Source: Dunaliella salina
Taxonomy: Eukaryota; Chlorophyta; Chlorophyceae; Chlamydomonadales; Dunaliellaceae
Assembly: GCA_002284615.2 (NCBI GenBank)
Contig: MU069841.1
Coordinates: 66,487-82,362, forward strand
Reading direction: 5' to 3'
DNA length: 15,876 bases
Positions 6,695 through 15,530 of this stretch are shown in pieces. The translations under genes were made by a program, and so were the position numbers. Every line of letters starts with the position of its first letter. Positions within the stretch are counted from its first letter, which is position 1. The notes beneath the pieces are model-generated. The model was given only the letters and a program-made list of their open reading frames with translations, ran no database searches and was not told the DNA's origin.

Positions 6695-7860
6695 GAGGCA
6701 AGCTATGAGGCAAGCTTTGCTCCGTCCACTTGCGCGCCTCATTCTGGTGAGCATAAGTGAGTTTGACTTATGGTTCTGAAAGTTAAAGAAATCCAGACAT
6801 ATCTAGCAGAATGTTCCTTTACTCAATTCTCACGAGTGCAACCCAAGCATCCGGTCACATCACGTAAGCATGGAGGTGCTTCCAACTTGCTGGCAGGTGT
6901 GCACAGCAGGAGAAATAGTCCCTGCTGACTCTGCCCAGAACATCATTGCTAAACACGGGTGACTGGAATGCATCACATACCAGATTCGGAAATAAAAGCA
7001 AGCCCACGAAGCTGCCTGAGCGTGCAATCCAGGTCAAGTCATTTGTGCTTGACCTGCCTGACCAGATATCAAACTGCATGTCATGAATTCAACGGTGACA
7101 CCTGGTCTGCTCGCGCCAGCGCATCGGACATCAACTGCCAGAAGGCTGGCAGGTCCACTGCTGTCGCAACCCGACAGTTTGGCTTCCGGCCAGTTTGTCG
7201 CCTGGGAGCAGGGTGTTTTTAAGGGGCAGAGGTGAAAAGAAGGAATAAAAATAGCAAAGTAGCAAATAAGGTAAGCCAGGCAAAGCTGCGAGCAACGAGG
7301 TTGCCTGATTTTACAAGCTAGCTGGGACCATACAACCGAGGCGCACAGGCCTCGCCTGACTTGGCTAAAAGCTGACGAAGGTTGAGAAAATTGAGCAGTG
7401 TTTGGGCCTTCCTTGATTGCTGTGTGTCATTTCTGTGGGAGGGCCATGCTAGCTTTCTCTGTACCCCTCCGATTTTAGCATGTGCCCAGAAGGACACCGA
7501 GTAGGGAGGCCCATGAGGCATGTTAGTGCGATTGTACAAACAGATACGCCAGAAAAAAAAAAACAGGATGATTTATTCACGCCAGGTCCGGCTGTACAAG
7601 GAATGGCAAGAAAAAGGAAAGGCAGGTATAGGAGGTGTGTGCTGCGAAAGGGCAGATCATCCTGGGCCAGAAAGACAGCCACGGGGATCCTCGCCCCATC
7701 ATCTGCAGATGCCCGACCCTTGCTAAATCTGGCAGTTGCAAGGCTAGGTGATCAGCCGCCGCCCCCTCACGGCCCTAACGCTGTTAATTGAGCAAAAGCC
7801 ATGAGGCTTGAAAAGAGACATAAGTAGCGGAACTTTGTGTGATTAATCTGGCAACTTGAC
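6695..7860. other. No supported gene; 3' flank of the nucleoside hydrolase gene
   Basis: Open frames here (73-103 codons, both strands) overlap each other and show no family motif. One small hairpin, GCCAG-AAGG-CTGGC, lies near 7138. The stretch should contain the 3' UTR and polyadenylation site of the minus-strand gene ending at 7861. I see no TGTAA signal in the first 60 bases after the stop. Confidence 0.45.
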
Positions 7861-8047
7861 TCAAGATTGTATCATACCATTGCGCTGGCCGTGAAAGTTT
7901 AAGAACATCTGACCCTCATTGGGATCATTATGGTATGGCTGAGGCTTCTCAGGCTGGAGGGTTTTCTGATGGCTTCTGATTTGTGAGCACTTAACAAGGG
8001 CCAAAAAATGGTTGATGAATGGAAAGCTCACAGCAATATTGGCTTTG
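7861..8047 (-). CDS. Nucleoside hydrolase last exon (provisional)
   Basis: The acceptor GCATGCATAG ends at 8048. The 187-nt exon finishes the split codon as TGC (Cys) and stays open for 61 codons to the stop at 7861-7863. It begins KANIAVSFPFINHFLALVKC, which resembles the last strand and helix of the family (N-V-x-V-A-x-x-V-x-x-F-F-x-L). The remaining 40 or so residues (HQKTLQPEKPQPYHNDPNEG and beyond) are an unusual tail for this family. The intron is only 92 bp against 511-1789 bp for the others. Phase fits, but a missed small exon or an earlier stop is possible. Confidence 0.5.
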
Positions 8048-11000
8048 CTATGCATGCAGGCGATTTGGCACATCACGAGAAGCTGAAGGTGTGATACATG
8101 TGGGATGAAGCTGCTCAAAGCCGAAGGTGTTACACGCACCAGATATCGCAAACCGTCTGGCCATAGGATAGAGGTGAAGAGGTCTCGATGTCCACCCTGA
8201 GCATTTCAGTCTGCATTCGTATTACATTGGAAAAATATCGTGTTAGCTTTAGGATGATGCAGGAGCAGGTGAGATCTTTCACTCGTAGTTTGTACAGATG
8301 CGGGCTCTGCACAAAGTGCGTGGAATGCGCAAAAATGAGTCATTAGGAGTGGGTGTGTTTGTGTGTGTGTGGGGGGGGGGGAGTTTGCTTTCCTCAGATA
8401 ATAAAAAGGAGCCATGTCATTGCTTTGAACTGCTGGTCTTGGGTAGGTTTCTTTAGCCTAGCGCTTCAGCCCTGTCAGCCCTCCTTTAGTCCTAGGTCCC
8501 AGGCCATTTGGGCCTGGGCGTTCGGCAAGTATGGCTAAATCCTTAGTCCAACGAGTCATGCGCTGGCCTTAGCTGGGTCCTCTTAGTCGAGCGCCATATG
8601 CTACTTTGCACTTGTTAGCAAAAGGTCATCAGGCTAGGACAGTCTTGCCAAGCAGCCAGCAGATGGCTCACGCCTCCATGGCCTAAGACAGGAAGAAGGC
8701 CAACAATGTTGGCAGCGTGTGCAAAACAAAAGAAGCACAGAGCATGAGGCAACAATATTTCCATCCACCTCAGAACCCACATCACGAGTGCGCAGCACAG
8801 GGTCTTACAGGAGAGGGGTTGGATGCAGCACAGTGCATGGGACCCAGGCAACACCTGTCCATCATTGCAGTTTCAATCTGGTGACATCCTTCGAGTAGAA
8901 TTCAAGACCACAGGCCATGGGCTTGTTGACTAGGGAAGGTCATTGAAAAGAAGAGGGAAAGAAAAGTCTGTGCAGGCCATAGGCCGCGTGCAAGGCGACA
9001 GACCACAGGCATGGCAACAGGTTGGGAGCTGACACAAAAGACGGAGTTTCTCAACAAAATGTGGAAAGCATGGGCTGGATTGCACAAGGTGTGATTCAAG
9101 GTTGAAAAAGGGACGAGCCATTTGCCATGCACCTGTTCCTAACCGAGAGGCTGCCTGTGTATCAAAATTGATTCGAAACTGGAGGTGGATTTCTAACATA
9201 CCACTGCCACTGATAACAAGCATAGGGTGCAGTGGAGCCAGGCACACAGTGGGGCATTCTCACAATAAAGTATTACCACAACAGGTGGATTTCACGTGCA
9301 ACAGCTCATCAGAAATGCAGGGTGCAGCGGAGCCAGGCAAATAGTGCAAGGGCAATCCCTCCAAGGCACACACACAACGAAGTATTACCACAGGAAGTGG
9401 ATTTGGAACATGCTACAGGTCATAAGAAATGCAAGGTGCGGTAGAGCCAGGCTCTCAGTAGGAGGGCAATCCCTCCAAGATGCACACAACAAAGCATTAC
9501 CACAAAGGGTGGAAATACACATGCTACAGCTGCTAATCAAAAATGCAGGGTGCAGTGGAGCCAGGCACATAGCGATGGAGCTACCTCTCCAGGACGTACA
9601 CAACGGAGTATTACCACAGAAAGTGGATTTTGAGCATGGTGCAAATACTCATCAAAAATGCAGGGTGCAGTGGAGCCAGGCGCGCGGTCATGGGCAATCC
9701 CTCTATGCCGCACACACCAAGTATCACCACAGAAGGTCTCGCAACAAGGCTGCACCTCCCTTCCAGAGGTGCATCCCAATCAGCACTTACAATTCATTAC
9801 CATGACAGCACGCACAAGGCCAGCTTGCACCAAGGGAGATTGCTTGATGCATCAAGTAATCTGTGTGCTTACAATGGGTTTCGAGCCTTCAGCCGAAGGG
9901 TTTGCTGCTTAGCATGCTCTTGCAAACTGAAGAATCTTGGCAAGTTAAAAAAAAAAGGTGCATCACATCAAGTCCCATACAAAGGCTGGCTGGACTTACC
10001 TTGAATAAGTGTGGGGCTGCGACCCATGCCACTGTGCAGGGATCATGCAAGGGTGGGTCCACGAACTTGAACACCTCAGCATACGTGTCCTGCAGAGGGA
10101 TGAGTTGCCAGGATGCTTGTAGCTGATGAGTCGTTTGCTCATGATGTTTGAATGACATCGCGCGCAAACACGTTGCAAGGACAAGAAGATAACAAGGGTG
10201 TGTTCAATGAGGTGAGGGAAATGCGACGAAACCAAGTTTCCAACAAATGAGATGACGCAGCTCCAAGCCCAAGTTTACCTTCATGAAAGGCCAAATTTAC
10301 CAAATTCAGGTTGCAATGGGTGTCCCAAACAGAAAGCATTGCTCAATCTCAGCATGACAGCGCATCCACCGACAGCCAGCTCTTTTGGCAATGCATTTTG
10401 CAAATAGCAAGTACCTAGCATCGATACATGCTTTGCCAAACCCAGACACCATGGAAATATGGAGCCTGCAATTCCTGCCCTGCAACTGTATGTTGATTGG
10501 CAACCTCTGGGATATGTGAGGGTGACCTTTAGCCTGCGGGTTAATGCAACCTTCAACAGGGGATATGTAAGGGTGACCTAGCCTGTGGGTTAATGCAACC
10601 TTCAACAGGTCCACTGAGCTAAAAAGAAAGTCTACCCAATTTCACAGGTGGAGTGGCAGACCCATATTCTGCCTGAATGAGCTTCTACATGTAAGCAGCC
10701 TCAGCTCTGATACATGAGACTGCCTGGAGGCACATAAGACTGCACCAGGCACACAAGCCTACACCAGAGAAACACAAGCATACACCAGAGAACACAAGCC
10801 TACACCACCAGGGGGCACACAAGGCTGCACCAGGGGCACAAGATTACCCACGCACACACAAGGATGCACTAGAGGGATGTACCACTGCACTAGGGGCACA
10901 CACCCATGCATCAGGAGGACAAAAGTGCCTGAGGGCACACACCACTGCACCAGAGGCACGAACCACTGCACCAGGGGCACAAACCACTGCACTAGGGGCA

Positions 11001-11749
11001 CACACCATTGCACCAGAGGCACAAACCACTGCACCAGGGACACACACCAATGCACCAGGGGCACACACCACTGCACCAGGGGCACACACCACTGCACCAT
11101 GGGTACATAGTGCCCTAAGGCACACAAGACTGCCCCACATGCACACACCACACCACCAGAGGCACACACCACTGCATGAGGGGCATACACCACTGCACCA
11201 GGGGCACCCACCACCGCACGAGGGGCTCCTAGGACACTTGGCATCATGAGGAGTCCCACCTTGAAGAAGAGGAGCATCTGCTCCACCTTGTGGTAGAAAT
11301 GTGACCCAGGCGAGCTTCCTTTCAACTTGGACAGAACGCTTGGAGTGACTAGCACAGTGTGGGTCACCTGCAAGCATAAGGAAGCAAACAAAAAGGGTGA
11401 GTGGCATTGGTGCTGCTTGTTAAGTTTGATACTTAACAGGCAAGGCACTCTGCACGGAGAGTAAAAATTGTAGCCACGTTTCTACATCAACAGGTTCCTC
11501 TCTTCTGTGCACACTCTAAAAAAAATATGGTCATACGTCCCCTTTCTAAAACGAACTCCAGCATGCTCATGCGCTTTTGTACTGAGCGCGCAGCCCTTTG
11601 CATCAGCAAAGCCTACACAAGCTTGTATGTAACACACTGTTCAGGCAAAGCGCATGCGAAACTCTATACAAGTGCAAGTGTGAGACGTCGAAGCGCTTTG
11701 TGCTTGATTGCGCTTTGAAAGCATGTGGCAATTGGATCAAAAGCACATT

Positions 11750-11784
<35 letters not shown>

Positions 11785-11785
11785 N

Positions 11786-11875
<90 letters not shown>

Positions 11876-13629
11876 TACCTCCAATGGCATCATGGTGACG
11901 TCCACACCAGACTCAAACACGATCTTGGCAGCCTCAGGATCTGTCTGGATGTTGAACTCCGCCACAGGGCCCTGAAGATGGGGCAGTTGGTTCAAAGACT
12001 TCAGGATATACATATGTAAATGTGATACATACAATACACAAACATCATTTATACAAATTTCATGTCCTATACATTGCCAGGTAAGCGAGTTGCAATAATC
12101 CGAACCAGGTTGTAAGCATAAGTGCCGCCCAGATTACCAGAGTTCGAATGATCCAAACCAGGTTGCACACACAGGTACCCCCAGATAAGCAAAAGCTGAA
12201 TGATCCAAACCACGTCGCAAGCATCGTTACAGTTAGGAGCGCTGCCTATATGTGTGTGGCAAGCTCACCTACTTCATTGGCTCAGACTGACATCACTTGA
12301 AGACTCTTTCTTTTATTTTGGTCACAACGCAGCAGAAGGCCTACATCCATTGCTCCAGTCCTAACATGGTCACAAGAAAGAGTGCACGACCTCTGATTGT
12401 GACCCCTGATTTTGACCTCTGATTGTGACCCCTAACTGTGACCCCTGATTATGACCTCTGATTGTGACCCCTGATTGTGACCTCTGATTGTAACCCCTTA
12501 TTGTGACCTCTGATTGTGACCTCTGATTGTGACCTCTGATTATGACCCCTGACTGTGACCTCTGATTGTGACCCCTGATTGTGACCCCTGATTGTGANCT
12601 CTGATTATGACCTCTGATTGTGACCCNTGATTGTGACCCNTGATTGTGACCCCTGATTGTGACCTCTGATTGTGACCCCTGATTATGACCTCTGATTGTG
12701 ACCCCTGATTGTGACCTCTGATTGTGACCTCTGATTATGACCTCTGATTGTGACCTCTGATTGTGACCTCTGATTGTGACCCTTGATTGTGACCTCTGAT
12801 TGTGACACCCGATTGCAACCTCTGATTGTGACACCTGTGGTGGCTCACAGAAGTGTCCTATCTTTCATGCATCATGAAACGCGACACAACTGACAAATGC
12901 CATGCAAGGGTGACGCTACCGTGTTGCCCATGCCCATCGCTCCGCCCATCAAGACTAGGTCCACCATGCCTGCGGTCAAGTCAGATACGCACGTTAGAAA
13001 TCCTACCCAGTCACTGGCACCCAAATTTGGTTTGCGCAGAGCAATCCACTTGACTGTCTTGAGCTTTCTTACACACTCAGGCTGTGCCAGATAAGGCCCC
13101 AGCGTGCTTCCGGAAAACAATCAAGATCATGACAGCAAAGGGCTCCCAGAGTACTGTTCCCTGGCTTTGCTGGTCTGCAATGATGACAATGCGCTGCATC
13201 TGAAGCATATTATGGGCGCTTCAAGAGGCAGGGGTAGAGGTCCAGAATGTGCTCCGTTTTGCCTTGAAGAATATCAAGTAAACATGCTGAGCATGGGGTC
13301 CATGGTATTGTTAGCCAGGTTGATGTCTGTTTACAAAACCAATTTCATCAAAAAGATGCATGCGTGCGTGCATTGCCTGGTGCACTGAACAGCTCACCTA
13401 GCTTGGCTGGGCTCACCTACTTTACATGACATGACATTACAATAGGGAATATAACATTCAGCCAGGTAGTTTGGCTGCTTGATATTATGAGAAAAAAAAA
13501 CGTGAGGTAAAACCACAAGTCTCGGTCTCTTGGTGTTTGGAAAGAACGAAATGGCTGTGCTCACCTACAACTTCTGGGTACAGCAGCAGCAGCAGCGCAG
13601 CATTGGTGAGGGCGCCGCAGCAGACAAGC
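7861..13629 (-). CDS. Nucleoside hydrolase gene (IunH/Rih/URH1 superfamily), spliced, 5' part outside window
   Basis: Seven exons on the minus strand encode 220 codons of a ribonucleoside hydrolase, which splits the N-glycosidic bond of inosine, uridine or related nucleosides to base and ribose in purine/pyrimidine salvage. Motifs appear in family order: GALTNAALLLLLYPE; VDLVLMGGAMGMGNT; GPVAEFNIQTDPEAAK (ribose-binding Glu and Asn); VDVTMMPLEVTH; KVEQMLLFF; PPLHDPCTVAW (catalytic His and calcium-binding Asp); RVDIETSSPLSYGQTVCDI. All introns are GT-AG, and phases match at each join. Introns measure 595, 948, 511, 1170, 1789 and 92 bp. Relatives are about 310-330 residues long, so roughly the first 100-120 residues, with the DxDxxxDD metal site, lie to the right, beyond 15876 or in unrecognised exons. 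No promoter is visible. The last exon is the weakest part. Substrate preference cannot be read from these motifs. Confidence 0.88.
8140..8210 (-). CDS. Nucleoside hydrolase exon 6 of those visible
   Basis: Acceptor TACGAATGCAG, donor GTGCGT. The 71 nt encode TEMLRVDIETSSPLSYGQTV and CDI plus two bases (TG). The V-E-T...G-T-V-D pattern follows the HDP segment in the family. The split TG codon should be Trp or Cys depending on the next exon. Confidence 0.88.
8498..8518. other. Perfect 8-bp hairpin in intron
   Basis: CCCAGGCC and GGCCTGGG are separated by ATTTG. The hairpin lies in the 1789-bp intron between exons 5 and 6. No transposon ends are seen around it. Confidence 0.75.
8945..9000 (-). 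mobile_element. SINE copy 5, 3' end only, in intron
   Basis: On the minus strand, GCACGCGGCCTATGGCCTGC, ACAGACTTTTCTTT and a further pyrimidine tail match the SINE end. The terminal stem-loop is retained with a full base-pair change relative to copy 1. It sits in the nucleoside hydrolase intron in the same orientation as the gene. Confidence 0.6.
9160..9770. repeat. ~114-bp minisatellite, about five units, in intron
   Basis: The core GGGTGCAGTGGAGCCAGGC or a close variant starts at 9225, 9320, 9434, 9548 and 9663, giving spacings of 95, 114, 114 and 115 bp. Each unit also holds GTATTACCACA and a TCAKAAATGCA block. A partial unit precedes the first. Because 114 is 38 x 3, the plus strand stays open through the array (9296-9805), but the peptide is only a 38-residue repeat and the array lies in an intron of the minus-strand gene. 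Confidence 0.9.
10000..10089 (-). CDS. Nucleoside hydrolase exon 5 of those visible, catalytic His
   Basis: Acceptor ATCCCTCTGCAG, donor GTAAGT (strong). The 90 nt encode 30 residues in phase 0, DTYAEVFKFVDPPLHDPC and TVAWVAAPHLFK. The LHDP motif holds the catalytic histidine and a calcium ligand. Confidence 0.93.
10722..11222. repeat. 21-bp minisatellite in intron
   Basis: Units of the type ACCACTGCACCAGGGGCACAC, regular from about 10877 to 11110 and degenerate on both sides. It fills nearly half of the 1170-bp intron between exons 4 and 5. Seven-codon periodicity keeps several frames open on both strands. Confidence 0.92.
11260..11367 (-). CDS. Nucleoside hydrolase exon 4 of those visible
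   Basis: Acceptor CTTATGCTTGCAG, donor GTGGGA (weak). The 108 nt encode 36 residues in phase 0, from VTHTVLVTPSVLSKLKG to FYHKVEQMLLFFK. It continues the V-TH motif that follows MPLE in relatives and then the helix before the catalytic His. Confidence 0.9.
11752..11874. repeat. (TG)n microsatellite at the splice donor of exon 3
   Basis: About 61 TG units with one N at 11785. On the gene strand it is (CA)n and starts a few bases after the exon 3 donor (GTATCACACA). Real length may be mis-assembled. Confidence 0.97.
11879..11971 (-). CDS. Nucleoside hydrolase exon 3 of those visible
   Basis: Acceptor CCCATCTTCAG, donor GTATCA running straight into (CA)n. The 93 nt encode 31 residues in phase 0: GPVAEFNIQTDPEAAKIVFE, then SGVDVTMMPLE. 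The AEFN and DPEAA motifs contact ribose in known structures. This exon is the strongest single piece of evidence for the family. Confidence 0.93.
12085..12240. repeat. 52-53 bp tandem triplication in intron
   Basis: AATRATCCRAACCASGT recurs at 12094, 12147 and 12199, each followed by GCA and, in two units, CCCAGAT. Spacings are 53 and 52 bp. It lies next to the 13-bp minisatellite in the same intron. Confidence 0.85.
12388..12837. repeat. 13-bp minisatellite, about 34 units
   Basis: The unit is GATTGTGACCCCT or GATTGTGACCTCT, with occasional TTATGA and ACTGTG variants. The two main forms alternate irregularly. Three N bases lie at 12598, 12627 and 12640. It fills nearly half of the 948-bp intron between exons 2 and 3. 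The 154-codon minus frame across it is a 13-residue repeat and not a plausible protein. Confidence 0.95.
12920..12969 (-). CDS. Nucleoside hydrolase exon 2 of those visible
   Basis: Acceptor TTGACCGCAG, donor GTAGCG. The 50-nt exon adds two bases to the codon split with the previous exon and reads MVDLVLMGGAMGMGNT. This is the classic MGGA motif strand and loop. It ends in phase 0. Confidence 0.88.
13456..13482 (-). pseudogene. LINE-B C-terminal scrap in intron
   Basis: The minus strand reads KQPNYLAEC and shares AGCCAGGTAGTTTGGCTGCTT with 2699-2720. It lies in the intron between exons 1 and 2 of the nucleoside hydrolase. Only the motif remains. Confidence 0.35.
13565..13629 (-). CDS. Nucleoside hydrolase exon 1 of those visible
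   Basis: The acceptor AACAATGCAG precedes 13629 and the donor GTGAGC follows 13565. The 65-nt exon encodes LVCCGALTNAALLLLLYPEV with one base left over at each end. GALTN corresponds to the G-P-L-T-N loop of the family. The run of five CTG leucine codons is a small triplet repeat within coding sequence. The exon leaves phase 1, which fits the next exon. Confidence 0.85.
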
Positions 13630-13766
13630 CTGCATTGTTACATGGTCGCACTCTCTGTATCAATGGTGTGCAATTCAAGGGATGAGATCAGTGCTTTTAT
13701 TAGTGATTTGGGGTTTGTAGCACCTTAGCGACCAAGGGTGCTCATCCCAAATTACTGTGTAGCACA

Positions 13767-13792
13767 GGCAATTTTTTTGCCAAAATTTTGGC
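13767..13792. other. Overlapping inverted repeats
   Basis: GGCAATTTTTTTGCC (13767-13781) overlaps a perfect 14-bp palindrome, GCCAAAATTTTGGC (13779-13792). No function is evident. It could be a miniature element end or chance in AT-rich DNA. Confidence 0.6.
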
Positions 13793-13919
13793 TACGCAAA
13801 AATGCTGGCAGAGCACGCACAGCAAGTAAGTCAACAATACAATAACAGCCCTCCCAACGAGCTCTTCAGAAGTGCCGGAAAGGAGAACACAGTTTGGATC
13901 CTTGCGATTGCTGTTTCTC

Positions 13920-14215
13920 CTTAGCTTGCTGCTGCCTCCTGCTGCTGCAGTGTTCATGCCCCTCTGCTGCTTGGCCAGTGCATGCAGGTGGTGGCGCAGG
14001 TGCTTGCAGGTGAAGAGGGTGCTTGCATGCTTGCAGCTGCTTGGGCACCCTTCACTGCTGTTGTTGCAGGCGCCATCGGAGGTGGGGGTGGGGGTGGTGT
14101 TGGTGGTACTGCTGCAGTAGCTGCTGCTGATGCTGCTGCTATTGCATGGGGTGCATTGAGTGCTGCTGGTGCTGTTGGTGCACCCGCTGCTGCTGTTGCT
14201 CTTGCAGGGACAATC
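13920..14215. repeat. Triplet-rich low-complexity block (GCT/GTT/GGT)n
   Basis: Imperfect GCTGCTG, GGTGGGGGTGGG and TTGGTGG triplets keep several frames open on both strands: Ala/Gly-rich on plus, Ser/Thr/Cys-rich or Gln-rich on minus. Green-algal proteins often have Gln- or Ala-rich linkers, so an exon is possible. The Gln-rich minus frame has an in-frame TAG (CATGCAATAGCAG), and no frame joins a recognised domain. I call it a repeat, not a gene. Confidence 0.6.
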
Positions 14216-15030
14216 TTGGGGGACACAAGAGTTTGGGGCAGGTGTGTCCCCCCGAGGTAGCATTTGATGTGTGTGAGGAAATTGGCCATTTCTTTTTGTT
14301 CTCTCCTCAGAAGCCTCTTGTACAAAATTTAGCAAAAGCAAGAATGCGACAAGGAGTGGTCCCAACAATTTTTTGCGCTGCCCCGTGGCGACGAGGGGTG
14401 CTCCTCGGATGCCTTCCCAAGCACCCCTTGTCATCACCATTTGCGATACAATGTGCTCAAAATGCGACGTGTCGCCCCTAATAAAAGCACTGGATGAGAT
14501 CTCGGGACCGTGAAGCCAGGTTCGGCTCCCGGCACTTCATATGATAAGGTAAGCCTTAATACAGAGAGTGCTACCACGTAACATGCATGTGTGGGCACTG
14601 TGCTCCAAGCATAGTTTCACCGAGCCTCACACGATGTCAAGAAAGCCAGTGCAACCTGGGAAAAAAAAATGCAGGTACAGCGAGGGCGCTGCAACGGAAA
14701 AGCCTGCGCCCCTCAATTCACGCTGAGAGTGCCTGCTCTGCCTTTGTAGTTTTTCCTCCTGTGCAAGCAAGGCCAGAGCTGATACTCTCAGCACATGCTC
14801 ACACATGCATGGTGGCATGCTACACAAGAGGAGCAGAGCCAGGCCTCTTTGCAGGATGCGAGCCCTGGAGCCAAAGCCTGTGGACCCCTGCTCAACCACA
14901 TGAATCTGAAAGAGATCATGATTTCAAAGCCTCTCTTGAAGGGGAATCATAGTAGGAGCCTGACTGGCACAGTTTTTCCCACCAAAAATCAGGGCTTTTG
15001 TCATCACTAAAGCTTTTTGAGTGATTGCAA
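14216..15030. other. No supported gene
   Basis: Several 60-120 codon frames overlap on both strands without motifs. A good minus-strand polypyrimidine acceptor (TTTTTTTTTCCCAG) near 14656 precedes a 25-base stretch ending at a possible donor near 14615. I could not fit this to the nucleoside hydrolase. Confidence 0.4.
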
Positions 15031-15033
15031 CAT

Positions 15034-15530
15034 GGGGGTCATGCGCTGAGGCAGCCACACCCAGGCTTTTGAGTTCATGCTGCGGTTCTTGAGCGCAGTT
15101 TGAGGGCAATGCGCCGAGGCGGCCATGCATGGGCTTTTAAGTTCCGCCTCAGCAGGCTAGGTTATTAAGTGCAGCATGAGGGCAATGCGCGGAGGCGGCC
15201 GTGCTTGGGCTTTTAAGTTCAACCTCAGCAGGCTCAGACTTATGAGTTAACCCACTGCAGTTTTTTTTGTTGAGCGCAGCTTGAGGGCAATACGCGGAGG
15301 CATCTTAGGCTTTTAAGTTCAACCTCAGCAGGCTCCGACTTATCACTTAAACCACAGCGGGTTTGGTTGTTGAGCGCAGCATGAGGGCAATGCGCTGAGG
15401 CGGCCATACTTAGGCTTTCAGGCTTTAAGTTCAACCTCAGTTCAGACTTGTAAGTTCAACCTCAGCGGGTTAGATTGTTGAGCGCAGCATAAGGCCAATG
15501 CGCTGAGGCAATCATGCTCCAGCGCCTCTA
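15034..15530. repeat. Degenerate tandem repeat, 76-108 bp units, about five copies
   Basis: GAGGGCAATGCGC(T/G)GAGGC starts at 15102, 15178, 15283 and 15383, with diverged units before and at 15491. Each unit continues with GGCTTTTAAGTTCAACCTCAG and ends TTGTTGAGCGCAGC. Spacings are 76, 105, 100 and 108 bp, so units differ by internal deletions and duplications. Confidence 0.88.

Noticed and set aside
7480..7791. 103-codon plus frame as a gene
   Set aside because: There is no motif, a second plus frame overlaps it with equal openness, and the start codon has no supporting context.
8353..8385. G-rich run near 8369 as a G-quadruplex or regulatory site
   Set aside because: It is a single G run following a short TG tract, best read as simple sequence in an intron.
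10759..11448. 229-codon minus frame as a repeat protein gene
   Set aside because: It is exon 4 of the nucleoside hydrolase plus read-through of its intron into a 21-bp minisatellite. A clear donor and a family match to the next exon explain it better.
11603..12034. 143-codon minus frame with poly(His-Thr)
   Set aside because: It is exon 3 plus flanking introns; the His-Thr run is the CA microsatellite.
12388..12837. Repeat array as a CRISPR, or GATTGTGACCCC as the DCDP metal motif of the nucleoside hydrolase
   Set aside because: There are no unique spacers between the 13-bp units, and the setting is eukaryotic. The DCDP reading is on the wrong strand, in an intron and out of order for the gene.
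13742..14440. 232-codon minus frame as a gene
   Set aside because: Its middle is Ser/Thr/Cys-rich translation of a triplet repeat, other frames of the same DNA are equally open, and neither end shows a domain or a signal I recognise.
14468..14545. tRNA gene or tRNA-derived element (GGTTCGGCTCC box-B-like sequence at 14519)
   Set aside because: The T-stem has a mismatch, no matching 5' acceptor stem or D-arm lies at the right distance, and no A box is present.
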